Source: Tenacibaculum larymnensis
GTDB taxonomy: Bacteria > Bacteroidota > Bacteroidia > Flavobacteriales > Flavobacteriaceae
DNA: 64,000 nucleotides
Direction of reading: 5' to 3'
NCBI RefSeq assembly: GCF_028829235.1
Contig: NZ_JAIWJY010000005.1
Span: forward strand, 1 to 64,000
Below, one piece after another: positions 36,360-45,194 of the stretch (position 1 is the first letter of the stretch; every line of letters starts with the position of its first letter). Under the pieces are notes generated by a model. It was not told the DNA's origin. It was given only the letters and a program-made list of their open reading frames with translations, and did not search any database. The position numbers and the translations under genes were made by a program.

Positions 36360-38807
36360 ATGAAAAACATATTACTAATACTTTTAGCTGTATTTACTAC
36401 AAGTATTTATGCACAAATGCCTAAAAGTAGCCTACCTAAACCAGGAGTTATTACTGGTAAAGTAGTCGATCAAACGACCAAACAACCTCTTCCCTATGTT
36501 AATATAATAATCAAAGATGCTGCCAAAAAAATTATTACTGGTGGAATTACTGATGATAACGGATTATTTTCCATAAAAAATATACCTGAAGGAAATAGTA
36601 TTGTTGAGGTTCAGTTTATAGGATATAAAACTTTTTCAAAGCCAGTTTCTGTAAGCCGTAAATCAAGTAAAGTTAATTTAGGTACTATTCCTCTTAAAGA
36701 AGACAGTACTACTTTAGATGAAGTAGAAATTCGTGCAGAAACCTCTTCAGTTACTCAAAAAGTAGACAGAAAAGTAATTAACGTTGGTAAAGATTTAACC
36801 TCAGCAGGTGCTACTGCTTCTGAGTTATTAAATAATGTACAATCTGTAAGTGTTGATAGCCAATCTGGAAACATTAGCTTACGTGGTAATGAGAACGTAC
36901 GTGTATTAGTTGACGGAAAACCTACAAACATTCCTGCTTCTGAATTATTAAAACAAATCCCTTCTTCATCTATTAAAAGTGTTGAGTTAATTACGAATCC
37001 TTCTGCTAAATACAACCCTGAAGGAATGAGTGGTATTATTAATATCATTCTTAATAAAAATGCCAACATGGGATTCAATGGCTCTATAAATACTGGAATT
37101 GAAGCTGGTCATTATGTTCGTTACAATGCTTCTACAAACATGAACTATAAAACAGGTAAAGTAAACTTTTTTGGTAACTATGGATTTAGAGGAGGTGATA
37201 ATTATAATTATGGATACATTAATAGACCTGGTGAAAACTATCAAGACTTTGTTTTTCAGAATGATGATGAGTCACACTTATTTAAAATTGGAGCAGACAT
37301 CTATTTAGATGATAAAAACACCCTTTCGCTTTATACAACCCAAAACTGGTTTAATGTTTTTGCTAAAGGACGCGCTATAATTACAGATAATAATGGTGAT
37401 TTAATAGAGTACTCTCCTAACACCCAAAACAATGAAAGTCATAATCAAGCTTACAATGTAAATTATAAACACGATTTTGCTAAAGAAGGTCACTCTATTG
37501 AGTTTGAAGCTAACTATTCTATAAACGATGCGCCAAACTATTTAAATAACTATTTCTTAGAAGGTACTCAGCCTGATTACTTCAATGATATTAATAATGA
37601 TAGAAAAAGTACATTATTAAATTTAGATTATACAAATCCTATCTCTAAAAACGGCAAACTTGAATTAGGTTTAGAGTATCGAGTAAACAGTACAGACAAC
37701 ATTAATCTTACAAACCAACAAATTGTATTAGAAGATATTAATGGTAATAAAACATTTAGAGATGTAGGAGACTCATATTTTAGCTATGACAGAGATATCT
37801 ATTCAGCTTATGTAAACTATGGCCATCAGTTTGGTAAACTATCTATGCAATTAGGAGCTCGTCTTGAGCAATATGAAATTGAAGGTAACTTTACAGGACT
37901 AGACGTAAATGGTGATGTGAAAAACGATAAAGTTACTGATGACATTTTCAGTGTATATCCTTCAGCTTTTTTCACTTATAATCCTAATGAAGCAGATCAA
38001 TTTCAATTAAGCTATAGCAAAAGAGTAGACAGACCAAGTATACAACAAGTTAACCCTATTAGAGAGTGGAGTACTCCTTTAATCACATCAGTTGGTAACC
38101 CCGAGCTTGTTCCTCAATTTACAAACTCTGTTGAATTCAACTATACTAGAAAAGTAAAAGGAGGATCTATAACATTAGGTAGTTTTTACAGAAATATTAC
38201 TGATGTAATCAATAGAGCTACTTACATGGATTCTTTAGATGAAACCAACACTAAACAAATATTAACTTTTGCTAATTTCGATGACACAGATGCTTATGGT
38301 GTAGAATTCTCTGTAAACTATAAAATAGCTAAATGGTGGAGAGCTAACGCTAGTATGGACTACTATTCTCAAAAACAATTTGGAACTACAGATTTAAGTG
38401 ACCCTAATGCTCCTACTACCGAAGTTAAAACAGATATTTTTAACGCACGTATAAGTAATAGTTTTACAGTATCTAAAAAGTTACGTTTACAATTATTTGC
38501 AATGTACAGAGGTCCAAGAGAAGACATTCAATGGAACGTAGACCCTATGAAAATGGTTAACATCGGTGCTAACTATAGTATTCTTAAAGGGAAAGGAAAT
38601 ATTAACCTTAGAGTAAATGATATCTTTAACGATATGAGATTTAAATTTAACTCTGAAAGACCTTTTGTTCAAAATGGACGTTTTAAATGGGAAAGTAGAA
38701 CTGCTTATATTGGATTTAACTACAGGTTTGGTGGAGGAAAAAACAAAGCCCGCTCTCGTAAACAACGTGATAACAATGAAAGACAAGGAGGCGGAGGTTT
38801 CCTATAA
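36360..38807 (+). CDS. TonB-family outer-membrane receptor (OMP_b-brl_3), copy 1
   Basis: The 815-residue outer-membrane protein has a signal peptide (ends SIYAQ), a CarboxypepD_reg-like domain (about 30-115: GKVVDQTTKQPLPYVNIIIK), a plug (SLRGNENVRVLVDGKP; SVELITNPSAKYNPEGMSG) and a large beta-barrel. It ends with a basic tail (KNKARSRKQRDNN) and a Gly-rich FL end after the last strand. It is tandem with a closely related copy. In the family such receptors take up ligands or process peptides; no SusD partner is present, so glycan import is not implied. Confidence 0.93.
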   Translation: MKNILLILLAVFTTSIYAQMPKSSLPKPGVITGKVVDQTTKQPLPYVNIIIKDAAKKIITGGITDDNGLFSIKNIPEGNSIVEVQFIGYKTFSKPVSVSRKSSKVNLGTIPLKEDSTTLDEVEIRAETSSVTQKVDRKVINVGKDLTSAGATASELLNNVQSVSVDSQSGNISLRGNENVRVLVDGKPTNIPASELLKQIPSSSIKSVELITNPSAKYNPEGMSGIINIILNKNANMGFNGSINTGIEAGHYVRYNASTNMNYKTGKVNFFGNYGFRGGDNYNYGYINRPGENYQDFVFQNDDESHLFKIGADIYLDDKNTLSLYTTQNWFNVFAKGRAIITDNNGDLIEYSPNTQNNESHNQAYNVNYKHDFAKEGHSIEFEANYSINDAPNYLNNYFLEGTQPDYFNDINNDRKSTLLNLDYTNPISKNGKLELGLEYRVNSTDNINLTNQQIVLEDINGNKTFRDVGDSYFSYDRDIYSAYVNYGHQFGKLSMQLGARLEQYEIEGNFTGLDVNGDVKNDKVTDDIFSVYPSAFFTYNPNEADQFQLSYSKRVDRPSIQQVNPIREWSTPLITSVGNPELVPQFTNSVEFNYTRKVKGGSITLGSFYRNITDVINRATYMDSLDETNTKQILTFANFDDTDAYGVEFSVNYKIAKWWRANASMDYYSQKQFGTTDLSDPNAPTTEVKTDIFNARISNSFTVSKKLRLQLFAMYRGPREDIQWNVDPMKMVNIGANYSILKGKGNINLRVNDIFNDMRFKFNSERPFVQNGRFKWESRTAYIGFNYRFGGGKNKARSRKQRDNNERQGGGGFL

Positions 38808-38830
38808 AATTAATTTTTAATTAATTATTT

Positions 38831-38870
38831 AAAAAAACGAAGTATTTAACTTCGTTTTTTTTATTTTTAG
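38831..38870 (+). terminator. Terminator between the two tandem receptors
   Basis: A perfect 13-bp stem (38831-38843 with 38849-38861) contains CGAAGT/ACTTCG and is followed by Ts. Confidence 0.85.
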
Positions 38871-38893
38871 CGCAATTTCATTCCCTTCAATTT

Positions 38894-41263
38894 ATGAAAA
38901 GATTGCTAATATTAATTTTATTACTAAGTACTACTTTTTGTCAAGCACAAAACTTACGACTTACCGGAACTATTTTAGATAAAAAAAATAATCAACCATT
39001 ACCTTTTGTTACAATTACTTGTAAAAACACTTCTAACCAAATACTAACAGGTAGCATTTCTGATGAAAAAGGTAATTTTAAAATTGAAAAACTTCCTAAA
39101 GAAAGTTTGCTCTTAACTTTTCAATTTATTGGTTATAAAACCTTCGAAAAGAAGGTTGACTTAAAAGAGCATAGTAAAATAGAAACAGTTTTCCTTGAAG
39201 AAAATACTACTCAATTAGATGAAGTTGAAATACAAGGAGAAACTTCAATTATTATTCAAAAAATTGATAGAAAAGTTATTAATGTAGGTAATGACTTAAC
39301 TGCTGCTGGAGCTAACTCCCTAGAAATGCTTGAAAACATTCCTTCAGTAGACGTTAATCAACTCTCTGGAACCATAAGTTTGCGAGGAAATGAAAATGTT
39401 ATGGTTTTGGTAAACGGAAAACCTTCCAATATAAATACAGCTCAATTATTAAAACAAATACCTTCTAACTCAGTTAAAAGCGTTGAAATAATCACTAATC
39501 CTTCAGCTAAACACACACCTGAAGGCATGAGTGGTATTATCAATTTAATTCTTAAAAAGAATACAAAAATTGGTTTTAACGGAAATTTATCAGCTGGAGC
39601 AACTCAAAGTAGAAATCTAAGACCCGAACTTTCCTTAAACACAAACTATAAAACAGGTATAACTAATTTTTACCTTAACTATAATACAAGTTGGGGTGAC
39701 TATGAAACCTTCAACGATTTAAAAAGAACCGACATCAACTTAACTCAAGATTTTGACTTTTTAAGTAACTCAAAGAATCACAACATTAAGTTTGGTGTTG
39801 ATATAGATATTACTTCAAAAAGTATATTATCTATGTATACTTCTCTAAATTTTGATAATAATAGTTTAGCTACCAATACTCTTGTCCATGAAAACAATTC
39901 TTTAGTTTTCAACAACAAAAGTTTTTCTGATTATGACCAAAAGGACGAAACTTACAACATTGATTATCTTTATAACTTTGATGATAATGGTCAAAGCTTA
40001 GAAGTTGAATTCAATCATTCTATCACAAAAAACCCTGAAAAAACTATTAATGAGGAATTAGTTAATCCAAATTCAAAGGAGTATAATTATACAAACAACA
40101 TTAAAGATACACGAAAGTTATGGTTATTAAATATTGACTATGTAAAACCTATAAAATCTGGAAAACTAGAATTTGGAGTTGAATACAGAAAGCAAGATTT
40201 TTACAATCAAATACTCACAGATAGAGAAGCAATAAATAGTTCAGCTACACTACAACCTGTAGGTAATACTACTTTAAACTACAATCGCTCAATTTACTCA
40301 GGATATATCAACTTCAATAAAAAATTCAACAAGTTTGCAGTTCAAACAGGAATTAGAATAGAACAATTTAATTTAGATGCTCTTTTTTCAAATACTGAAC
40401 AAGGAAGTACTCCTTTAAAAGACAATATTTTTAGCTTATACCCATCATTATCAATCACCTATAACTTTTCGAAAAAAGATAATTTACAGTTTGCATATAG
40501 TAGAAGAGTTGATAGACCTTCAGCTTATCAAGTAACTCCTATTCAAGAATGGTTCTCCCCACTAACTATATCAAAAGGGAACCTAAACTTACAACCACAA
40601 TTTACAAACTCATTAGAGCTTAATTATACCAAAACAATTACAAAGGGCTATATATCATTCGGTACATTTTACAGAAGAACAAATGACAAAATTGGTCGTT
40701 TACTACAACAAGACAATCAAAACTCTAATAAAACTATTAGTTCTTTTACTAATTATAACTTTGCAGATAGTTATGGTTTTGAGCTATCTGCCAGTTTTAA
40801 ACCTAAAAAATGGTGGACACTTAGACCTGCTTTTGAAACTTACATTCAAGACTCTCAAGGTGTTTTAAACGATAACTTTGAAACGGTAAAAAACACTTTA
40901 GTAAAAGGACGTATAAGTAACTCTTTTAAAGCTTCAAAAAAATTGAGTTTCCAATTATCAGGTATTTTTAGAGGTGAAAGTAAAAACATTCAATATACTA
41001 TTCAACCATATACTATGATTAATGCAGGGGCTAGATTAAAAGTATTAAATGGTAAAGGAAACATTACCTTAAGAGGTACTGATATTTTTAATAATGTAAA
41101 TTTTGATTATAACTCAAATACACCGTTTATACAAAAAGGAAAGTATACATTGGAAAGTAATTCAGTTTATCTAGGATTTTCCTATAATTTTGGAAGCGGT
41201 AAAAACAAAAGTAAAGGTAGAAAATACAGAGACAGTAATGAAGCTCAAGGAGGCATGTTTTAA
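38894..41263 (+). CDS. TonB-family outer-membrane receptor, copy 2
   Basis: The 789-residue paralogue of the previous gene has the same order: signal peptide ending TFCQAQ, CarboxypepD_reg domain (GTILDKKNNQPLPFVTITC), plug (SLRGNENVMVLVNGKP; SVEIITNPSAKHTPEGMSG), barrel, and a basic tail (KGRKYRDSN) ending GGMF. Because a terminator separates the copies, they can be expressed independently. The shared tail suggests a common function. Confidence 0.92.
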   Translation: MKRLLILILLLSTTFCQAQNLRLTGTILDKKNNQPLPFVTITCKNTSNQILTGSISDEKGNFKIEKLPKESLLLTFQFIGYKTFEKKVDLKEHSKIETVFLEENTTQLDEVEIQGETSIIIQKIDRKVINVGNDLTAAGANSLEMLENIPSVDVNQLSGTISLRGNENVMVLVNGKPSNINTAQLLKQIPSNSVKSVEIITNPSAKHTPEGMSGIINLILKKNTKIGFNGNLSAGATQSRNLRPELSLNTNYKTGITNFYLNYNTSWGDYETFNDLKRTDINLTQDFDFLSNSKNHNIKFGVDIDITSKSILSMYTSLNFDNNSLATNTLVHENNSLVFNNKSFSDYDQKDETYNIDYLYNFDDNGQSLEVEFNHSITKNPEKTINEELVNPNSKEYNYTNNIKDTRKLWLLNIDYVKPIKSGKLEFGVEYRKQDFYNQILTDREAINSSATLQPVGNTTLNYNRSIYSGYINFNKKFNKFAVQTGIRIEQFNLDALFSNTEQGSTPLKDNIFSLYPSLSITYNFSKKDNLQFAYSRRVDRPSAYQVTPIQEWFSPLTISKGNLNLQPQFTNSLELNYTKTITKGYISFGTFYRRTNDKIGRLLQQDNQNSNKTISSFTNYNFADSYGFELSASFKPKKWWTLRPAFETYIQDSQGVLNDNFETVKNTLVKGRISNSFKASKKLSFQLSGIFRGESKNIQYTIQPYTMINAGARLKVLNGKGNITLRGTDIFNNVNFDYNSNTPFIQKGKYTLESNSVYLGFSYNFGSGKNKSKGRKYRDSNEAQGGMF

Positions 41264-41265
41264 TA

Positions 41266-41300
41266 AAAAAGTCCGAAGCTAATGCTTCGGACTTTTTATT
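41266..41300. terminator. Bidirectional terminator, receptor copy 2 and fabH-like gene
   Basis: A perfect 14-bp stem (41266-41279 with 41284-41297) contains GTCCGAAGC, with A- and T-runs on both sides. Confidence 0.9.
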
Positions 41301-41315
41301 TTACACACAGTAAAA

Positions 41316-42326
41316 CTACCAACGAATCACTACCGATCCCCAAGTAAATCCACTACCAAAAGCAGCCAACACTACTAAATCACCTTCATTTATTTTTCCT
41401 TTTTCCCAAGCTTCTGTCAATGCTATGATAACTGAAGCAGCAGTAGTATTACCATACTTCATAATATTATTATATACTTTATCATCAGACAACTGGAATT
41501 TCTTCTGAATAAATTGTGCAATACGTAAGTTTGCTTGATGAGGAATTAACATATCAATGTCTTCTTTTTGCAAACCGTTAGCTTGTAAACCTTCCATAAT
41601 AGCTTCTGAAAAACGAACTACTGCATGTTTAAATACAAATTGTCCATTCATATATGGATAATATGAAGTATCATCAGGGTCGTTTTCTTCAATAATAGTA
41701 TCAACCCATCTTCCTGTTGATGGTCCTATTAATGCCAACTCTTTAGCATGCTTTCCTTCCGAATGTAAATGAGAAGATAAAATCCCTTTCCCCTCTTCTT
41801 CACTACGAGATAAAACTGCTGCTCCAGCACCATCACCAAAAATTACAGTCACTCCCCTACCTCTAGTAGATTTTTCTAAACCTCCAGAATGGTTTTCAGA
41901 TCCAATTACTAAGATATTCTTATACATTCCAGTTTTAATAAACTGATCAGCAACAGACATTGCATAAATAAACCCAGAACATTGATTACGTACATCTAAT
42001 GCTCCAATAGTAGGCATATCTAACAAATCTTGAATTTGTACTCCTCCTCCAGGGAAATATAATTCAGGACTCAACGTAGCAAAAACGATAAAATCTATAT
42101 CATCTTTTGTTAAACCAGCACGCTCTATAGCTATTTTAGCTGCTTTAGCCCCCATAACTGATGTAGAATCATCAGATGTTTTTGGATCAATCCAACGACG
42201 CTCTTTAATACCAGTTCTTTCTTGAATCCATTCATCACTCGTCTCCATGAACTGAGTCAAGTCATCGTTAGTCACTACGTTCTCAGGAACATAATAACCT
42301 AATCCTGTAATTTTTGAGTTATACAT
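41316..42326 (-). CDS. 3-oxoacyl-ACP synthase III-like condensing enzyme
   Basis: The 336-residue thiolase-fold enzyme has the FabH triad: Cys116 (RNQCSGF), His263 (PHQAN) and Asn293 (GNTTAAS), plus ETSDEWIQERTGI near the N-terminus and the FGDGAGAAVL dimer loop. It condenses an acyl-CoA with malonyl-ACP to start fatty acids. The usual plsX/rpmF neighbours of canonical fabH are absent, so it may be a second FabH paralogue with its own starter specificity. Confidence 0.9.
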   Translation of the reverse strand: MYNSKITGLGYYVPENVVTNDDLTQFMETSDEWIQERTGIKERRWIDPKTSDDSTSVMGAKAAKIAIERAGLTKDDIDFIVFATLSPELYFPGGGVQIQDLLDMPTIGALDVRNQCSGFIYAMSVADQFIKTGMYKNILVIGSENHSGGLEKSTRGRGVTVIFGDGAGAAVLSRSEEEGKGILSSHLHSEGKHAKELALIGPSTGRWVDTIIEENDPDDTSYYPYMNGQFVFKHAVVRFSEAIMEGLQANGLQKEDIDMLIPHQANLRIAQFIQKKFQLSDDKVYNNIMKYGNTTAASVIIALTEAWEKGKINEGDLVVLAAFGSGFTWGSVVIRW

Positions 42327-42406
42327 ATTTTTTTATGTTGATTATTCTGTTGTTAACAAATTAAAAGCCTGTAAAAGTATGAATTTTATATAATTCGTAC
42401 AAAAAG

Positions 42407-42419
42407 TGTCATCTTGTCA
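42407..42419. promoter_or_regulatory. TGTCA direct repeat upstream of htpG
   Basis: TGTCA-tct-TGTCA lies 71 bases before the htpG ATG in an otherwise A/T-rich gap. It could be a heat-shock regulator site; this rests on position and repetition only. Confidence 0.3.
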
Positions 42420-42490
42420 CTATTTTTCATTTGGTATTTTTTTTGACTATTCATTCAACAGAAAATAATATCAATTAAAAATATATACTT

Positions 42491-44401
42491 ATGAGTAAAG
42501 GAAACATTAATGTATCGGTAGAAAATATATTTCCACTGATTAAAAAATTCTTGTATTCTGATCACGAAATCTTCTTACGTGAGTTAATTTCTAACGGAAC
42601 AGATGCTACTACTAAATTAAAACACCTTATTTCAATTGGTGAAGCAAAAACTGAATTAGGTGATGCTAAAATTGAAATTAGTATTGATAAAGAAGCAAAA
42701 ACCTTAACTATAAAAGACCAAGGTATTGGTATGACAATAGATGAGGTTGAAAAATATATTAATCAAATTGCCTTTTCTGGAGCTGAAGAATTCTTAGAAA
42801 AGTATAAAGATGATAAAAACGAGACGGGCGTTATTGGTCATTTCGGGTTAGGTTTCTACTCTGCATTTATGGTTGCTGATAAAGTAGAAATCTTTACCAA
42901 ATCATTCAAAGATGAGCCTGCTGCTCACTGGATTTGTGATGGTTCTCCTGAATATACTTTAGTTGAACATGACAAAGCTGACAGAGGTACTGAAATCGTA
43001 TTACACATTGCTGAAGATTCTACAGAGTTTTTAGAAGAAGGTAAAATTCGTGGATTACTAACTAAGTACAATCGTTTTAACCAAGTGCCAATTAAGTTTG
43101 GAACCAAGAAAATAAACGATCCTGACTTCACTCCTCAAACTACAAAAGACGAAGATGGTAAAGAAGTAACGGAACCTCACAAACAAATTGAAGTAGATGA
43201 TATCATCAATAACACAGAACCTGCATGGACTAAAAAGCCAACAGATTTAGAAGATGAGGATTATAAAAACTTCTACCGTGAGTTATATCCAATGCAATTT
43301 GAAGAGTCTTTATTCCATATTCATTTAAATGTAGATTATCCATTCAACTTAACAGGAATTTTATACTTCCCTAAGTTGACACAGAATTTGGATATGCAAA
43401 AAGACAAAATTCAATTATACCAAAACCAAGTATTTGTAACGGATAATGTAGAAGGAATTGTTCCTGATTTCTTACAAATGTTAAAAGGTGTAATTGACTC
43501 ACCGGATATTCCTTTAAATGTTTCTCGTTCTTATTTACAAGCGGATGGAGCGGTTAAGAAAATCTCTGGGTATATTACTAAAAAAGTAGCGGATAAGCTT
43601 TCTTCTTTATTCAAAAACAACCGTGAAGACTTTGAACAAAAATGGAACGATATCAAGGTTATTATTGAATACGGAATGTTATCAGAAGAAAAATTCTTTG
43701 ATAAAGCAAAGAAGTTTGCCTTATATCCAACTGTTGATGGTAAATTCTTTACGTTTGATGAATTAGTTGAAAAAACTAAAGATACTCAAACAGATAAAGA
43801 CGGAAATCACGTTGTTTTATATGCTGCACACAAAGATGCTCAACACAGTTATATTGAAGAAGCAAAAGCTAAAGGGTATGAAGTATTATTATTAGATTCT
43901 CCTATTGTTCCGCATTTAATGCAGAAGTTAGAAACTGAATCTGGTGATGCCAAAGTACAGTTTAAACGTGTAGATGCTGACCATGTTGATAATTTAATTA
44001 AGAAAGACGACACTGTAATTTCTAAACTTTCTGACGAAGAAAAAGAGAAATTAAAACCAGTTATCGAAGGCGCTGTAAACAACTCTAGCTATACAGTACA
44101 ATTAGAAGCTATGGATTCTAGTGCTTCTCCTTTCTTAATTACCGTACCAGAATTTATGCGTCGTATGAAAGAAATGAGTGCTACTGGTGGTGGAATGATG
44201 GGAATGGGTAACATGCCAGAAATGTATAACTTGGTAGTTAATACCAACCACGAGTTAGTATCAGAAATTTTAAATGCTGATGAAGACAAGCAAAAACAAT
44301 TAGTTTCGCAAGCTTTTGATTTAGCTAAATTATCTCAAAACCTATTACATGGTGAAGAGTTAACCAACTTTATCAAACGTTCTTACGAATTAATTAAATA
44401 A
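42491..44401 (+). CDS. htpG: HtpG, Hsp90-family chaperone
   Basis: Cytoplasmic ATP-dependent chaperone, 636 residues. The N-terminal GHKL ATPase carries LRELISNGTDA, DQGIGMT and IGHFGLGFYSAFMV; the middle domain has the LNVSRSYLQ catalytic-loop Arg; the C-terminal dimerisation part contains the Met/Gly-rich GGGMMGMGNMPE. It is a single-gene unit with its own terminator. Confidence 0.97.
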   Translation: MSKGNINVSVENIFPLIKKFLYSDHEIFLRELISNGTDATTKLKHLISIGEAKTELGDAKIEISIDKEAKTLTIKDQGIGMTIDEVEKYINQIAFSGAEEFLEKYKDDKNETGVIGHFGLGFYSAFMVADKVEIFTKSFKDEPAAHWICDGSPEYTLVEHDKADRGTEIVLHIAEDSTEFLEEGKIRGLLTKYNRFNQVPIKFGTKKINDPDFTPQTTKDEDGKEVTEPHKQIEVDDIINNTEPAWTKKPTDLEDEDYKNFYRELYPMQFEESLFHIHLNVDYPFNLTGILYFPKLTQNLDMQKDKIQLYQNQVFVTDNVEGIVPDFLQMLKGVIDSPDIPLNVSRSYLQADGAVKKISGYITKKVADKLSSLFKNNREDFEQKWNDIKVIIEYGMLSEEKFFDKAKKFALYPTVDGKFFTFDELVEKTKDTQTDKDGNHVVLYAAHKDAQHSYIEEAKAKGYEVLLLDSPIVPHLMQKLETESGDAKVQFKRVDADHVDNLIKKDDTVISKLSDEEKEKLKPVIEGAVNNSSYTVQLEAMDSSASPFLITVPEFMRRMKEMSATGGGMMGMGNMPEMYNLVVNTNHELVSEILNADEDKQKQLVSQAFDLAKLSQNLLHGEELTNFIKRSYELIK

Positions 44402-44425
44402 TGATGAATCGTCATAGATAAATTA

Positions 44426-44462
44426 AAAAAACCTCTTTGTGAAAACAGAGAGGTTTTTCTTT
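44426..44462 (+). terminator. Terminator after htpG
   Basis: A hairpin of about 15 bp (44426-44440 with 44445-44458, one G-U pair) has a GAAA loop and is followed by Ts. Confidence 0.85.
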
Positions 44463-44523
44463 TTCGTTTATCTACAAAATTATTAGCTTCGTTTCACTTA
44501 GAAAATAACATCAATTTAAAACT

Positions 44524-45137
44524 ATGAAACATATTATTTGTTTTGGAGACAGTATTACCAGAGGTGAAAATGATAGTGAAAAAGGAGGTTGGACAGATCG
44601 TTTGAAAGCTTACTGCATGAAGCTTTTTCTAAAAAATAGAAAAGATGAAATTTGTGTTTTTAACATGGGAATTGGCGGAGAAACAACAGAAGGCCTGATT
44701 AAACGATTTGCAAACGAATTCAACACAAGACTTTTAAAAGACGGAAACAATATTGTTACCATAGCTTATGGTGCCAATGATATAGCTTCTTTAAATGGTA
44801 AAAACGCTGTTTCGATAGAAAAGTTTCGTAATAATCTCAACTTGTGTGTATTGAACATGCCTTAAAACACAATGCTACGGTATATTTAATCAATATACTT
44901 CCAGTCATAGAAAACGATTACAATACTAAAAAAAGGTCTCCAAAAGACATTTTAAGATACAACGATATATTGTTATCAATAGCACAAAAACAAAACATTA
45001 ATCTTGTTGATGTACATAGCAAATTTGACTTTGATAAAGAGGAACTACTCACCTACGATGGTGTTCATCCTAATGCAAAAGGACATGAAAAAATATTCAA
45101 CATAGTTAAAGAGGTTATTTTACCAAATCACGATTAA
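44524..45137 (+). pseudogene. SGNH/GDSL hydrolase split by a frameshift in a GT repeat
   Basis: Two overlapping frames make one SGNH hydrolase. The first (44524-44865) holds block I FGDSITRG, block II GIGGET and block III YGANDI; the second (frame from 44844 to 45137) holds the catalytic block V YDGVHPNAKGH. Removing one GT from the GTGTGT tract at 44844-44849 joins them into a continuous frame of about 203 residues with all catalytic blocks. Alternatives are a real inactivating mutation, slippage-based on/off switching, or a sequencing error. There is no signal peptide. Confidence 0.8.
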
Positions 45138-45165
45138 CAATCTAATTCTCTCTTTTTCTTTTTGG

Positions 45166-45173
45166 TATATTTG
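45166..45173 (+). promoter_or_regulatory. -7 element (TATATTTG) for the DUF885 gene
   Basis: TATATTTG ends 21 nt before the ATG at 45195. No -33 TTG is clear. Confidence 0.5.
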
Positions 45174-45194
45174 TTCACATTCAAAAATATAACC

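Noticed and set aside
36360..41263. A polysaccharide utilisation locus based on two TonB-family receptors
   Set aside because: No SusD, glycoside hydrolase or sugar regulator is present nearby.
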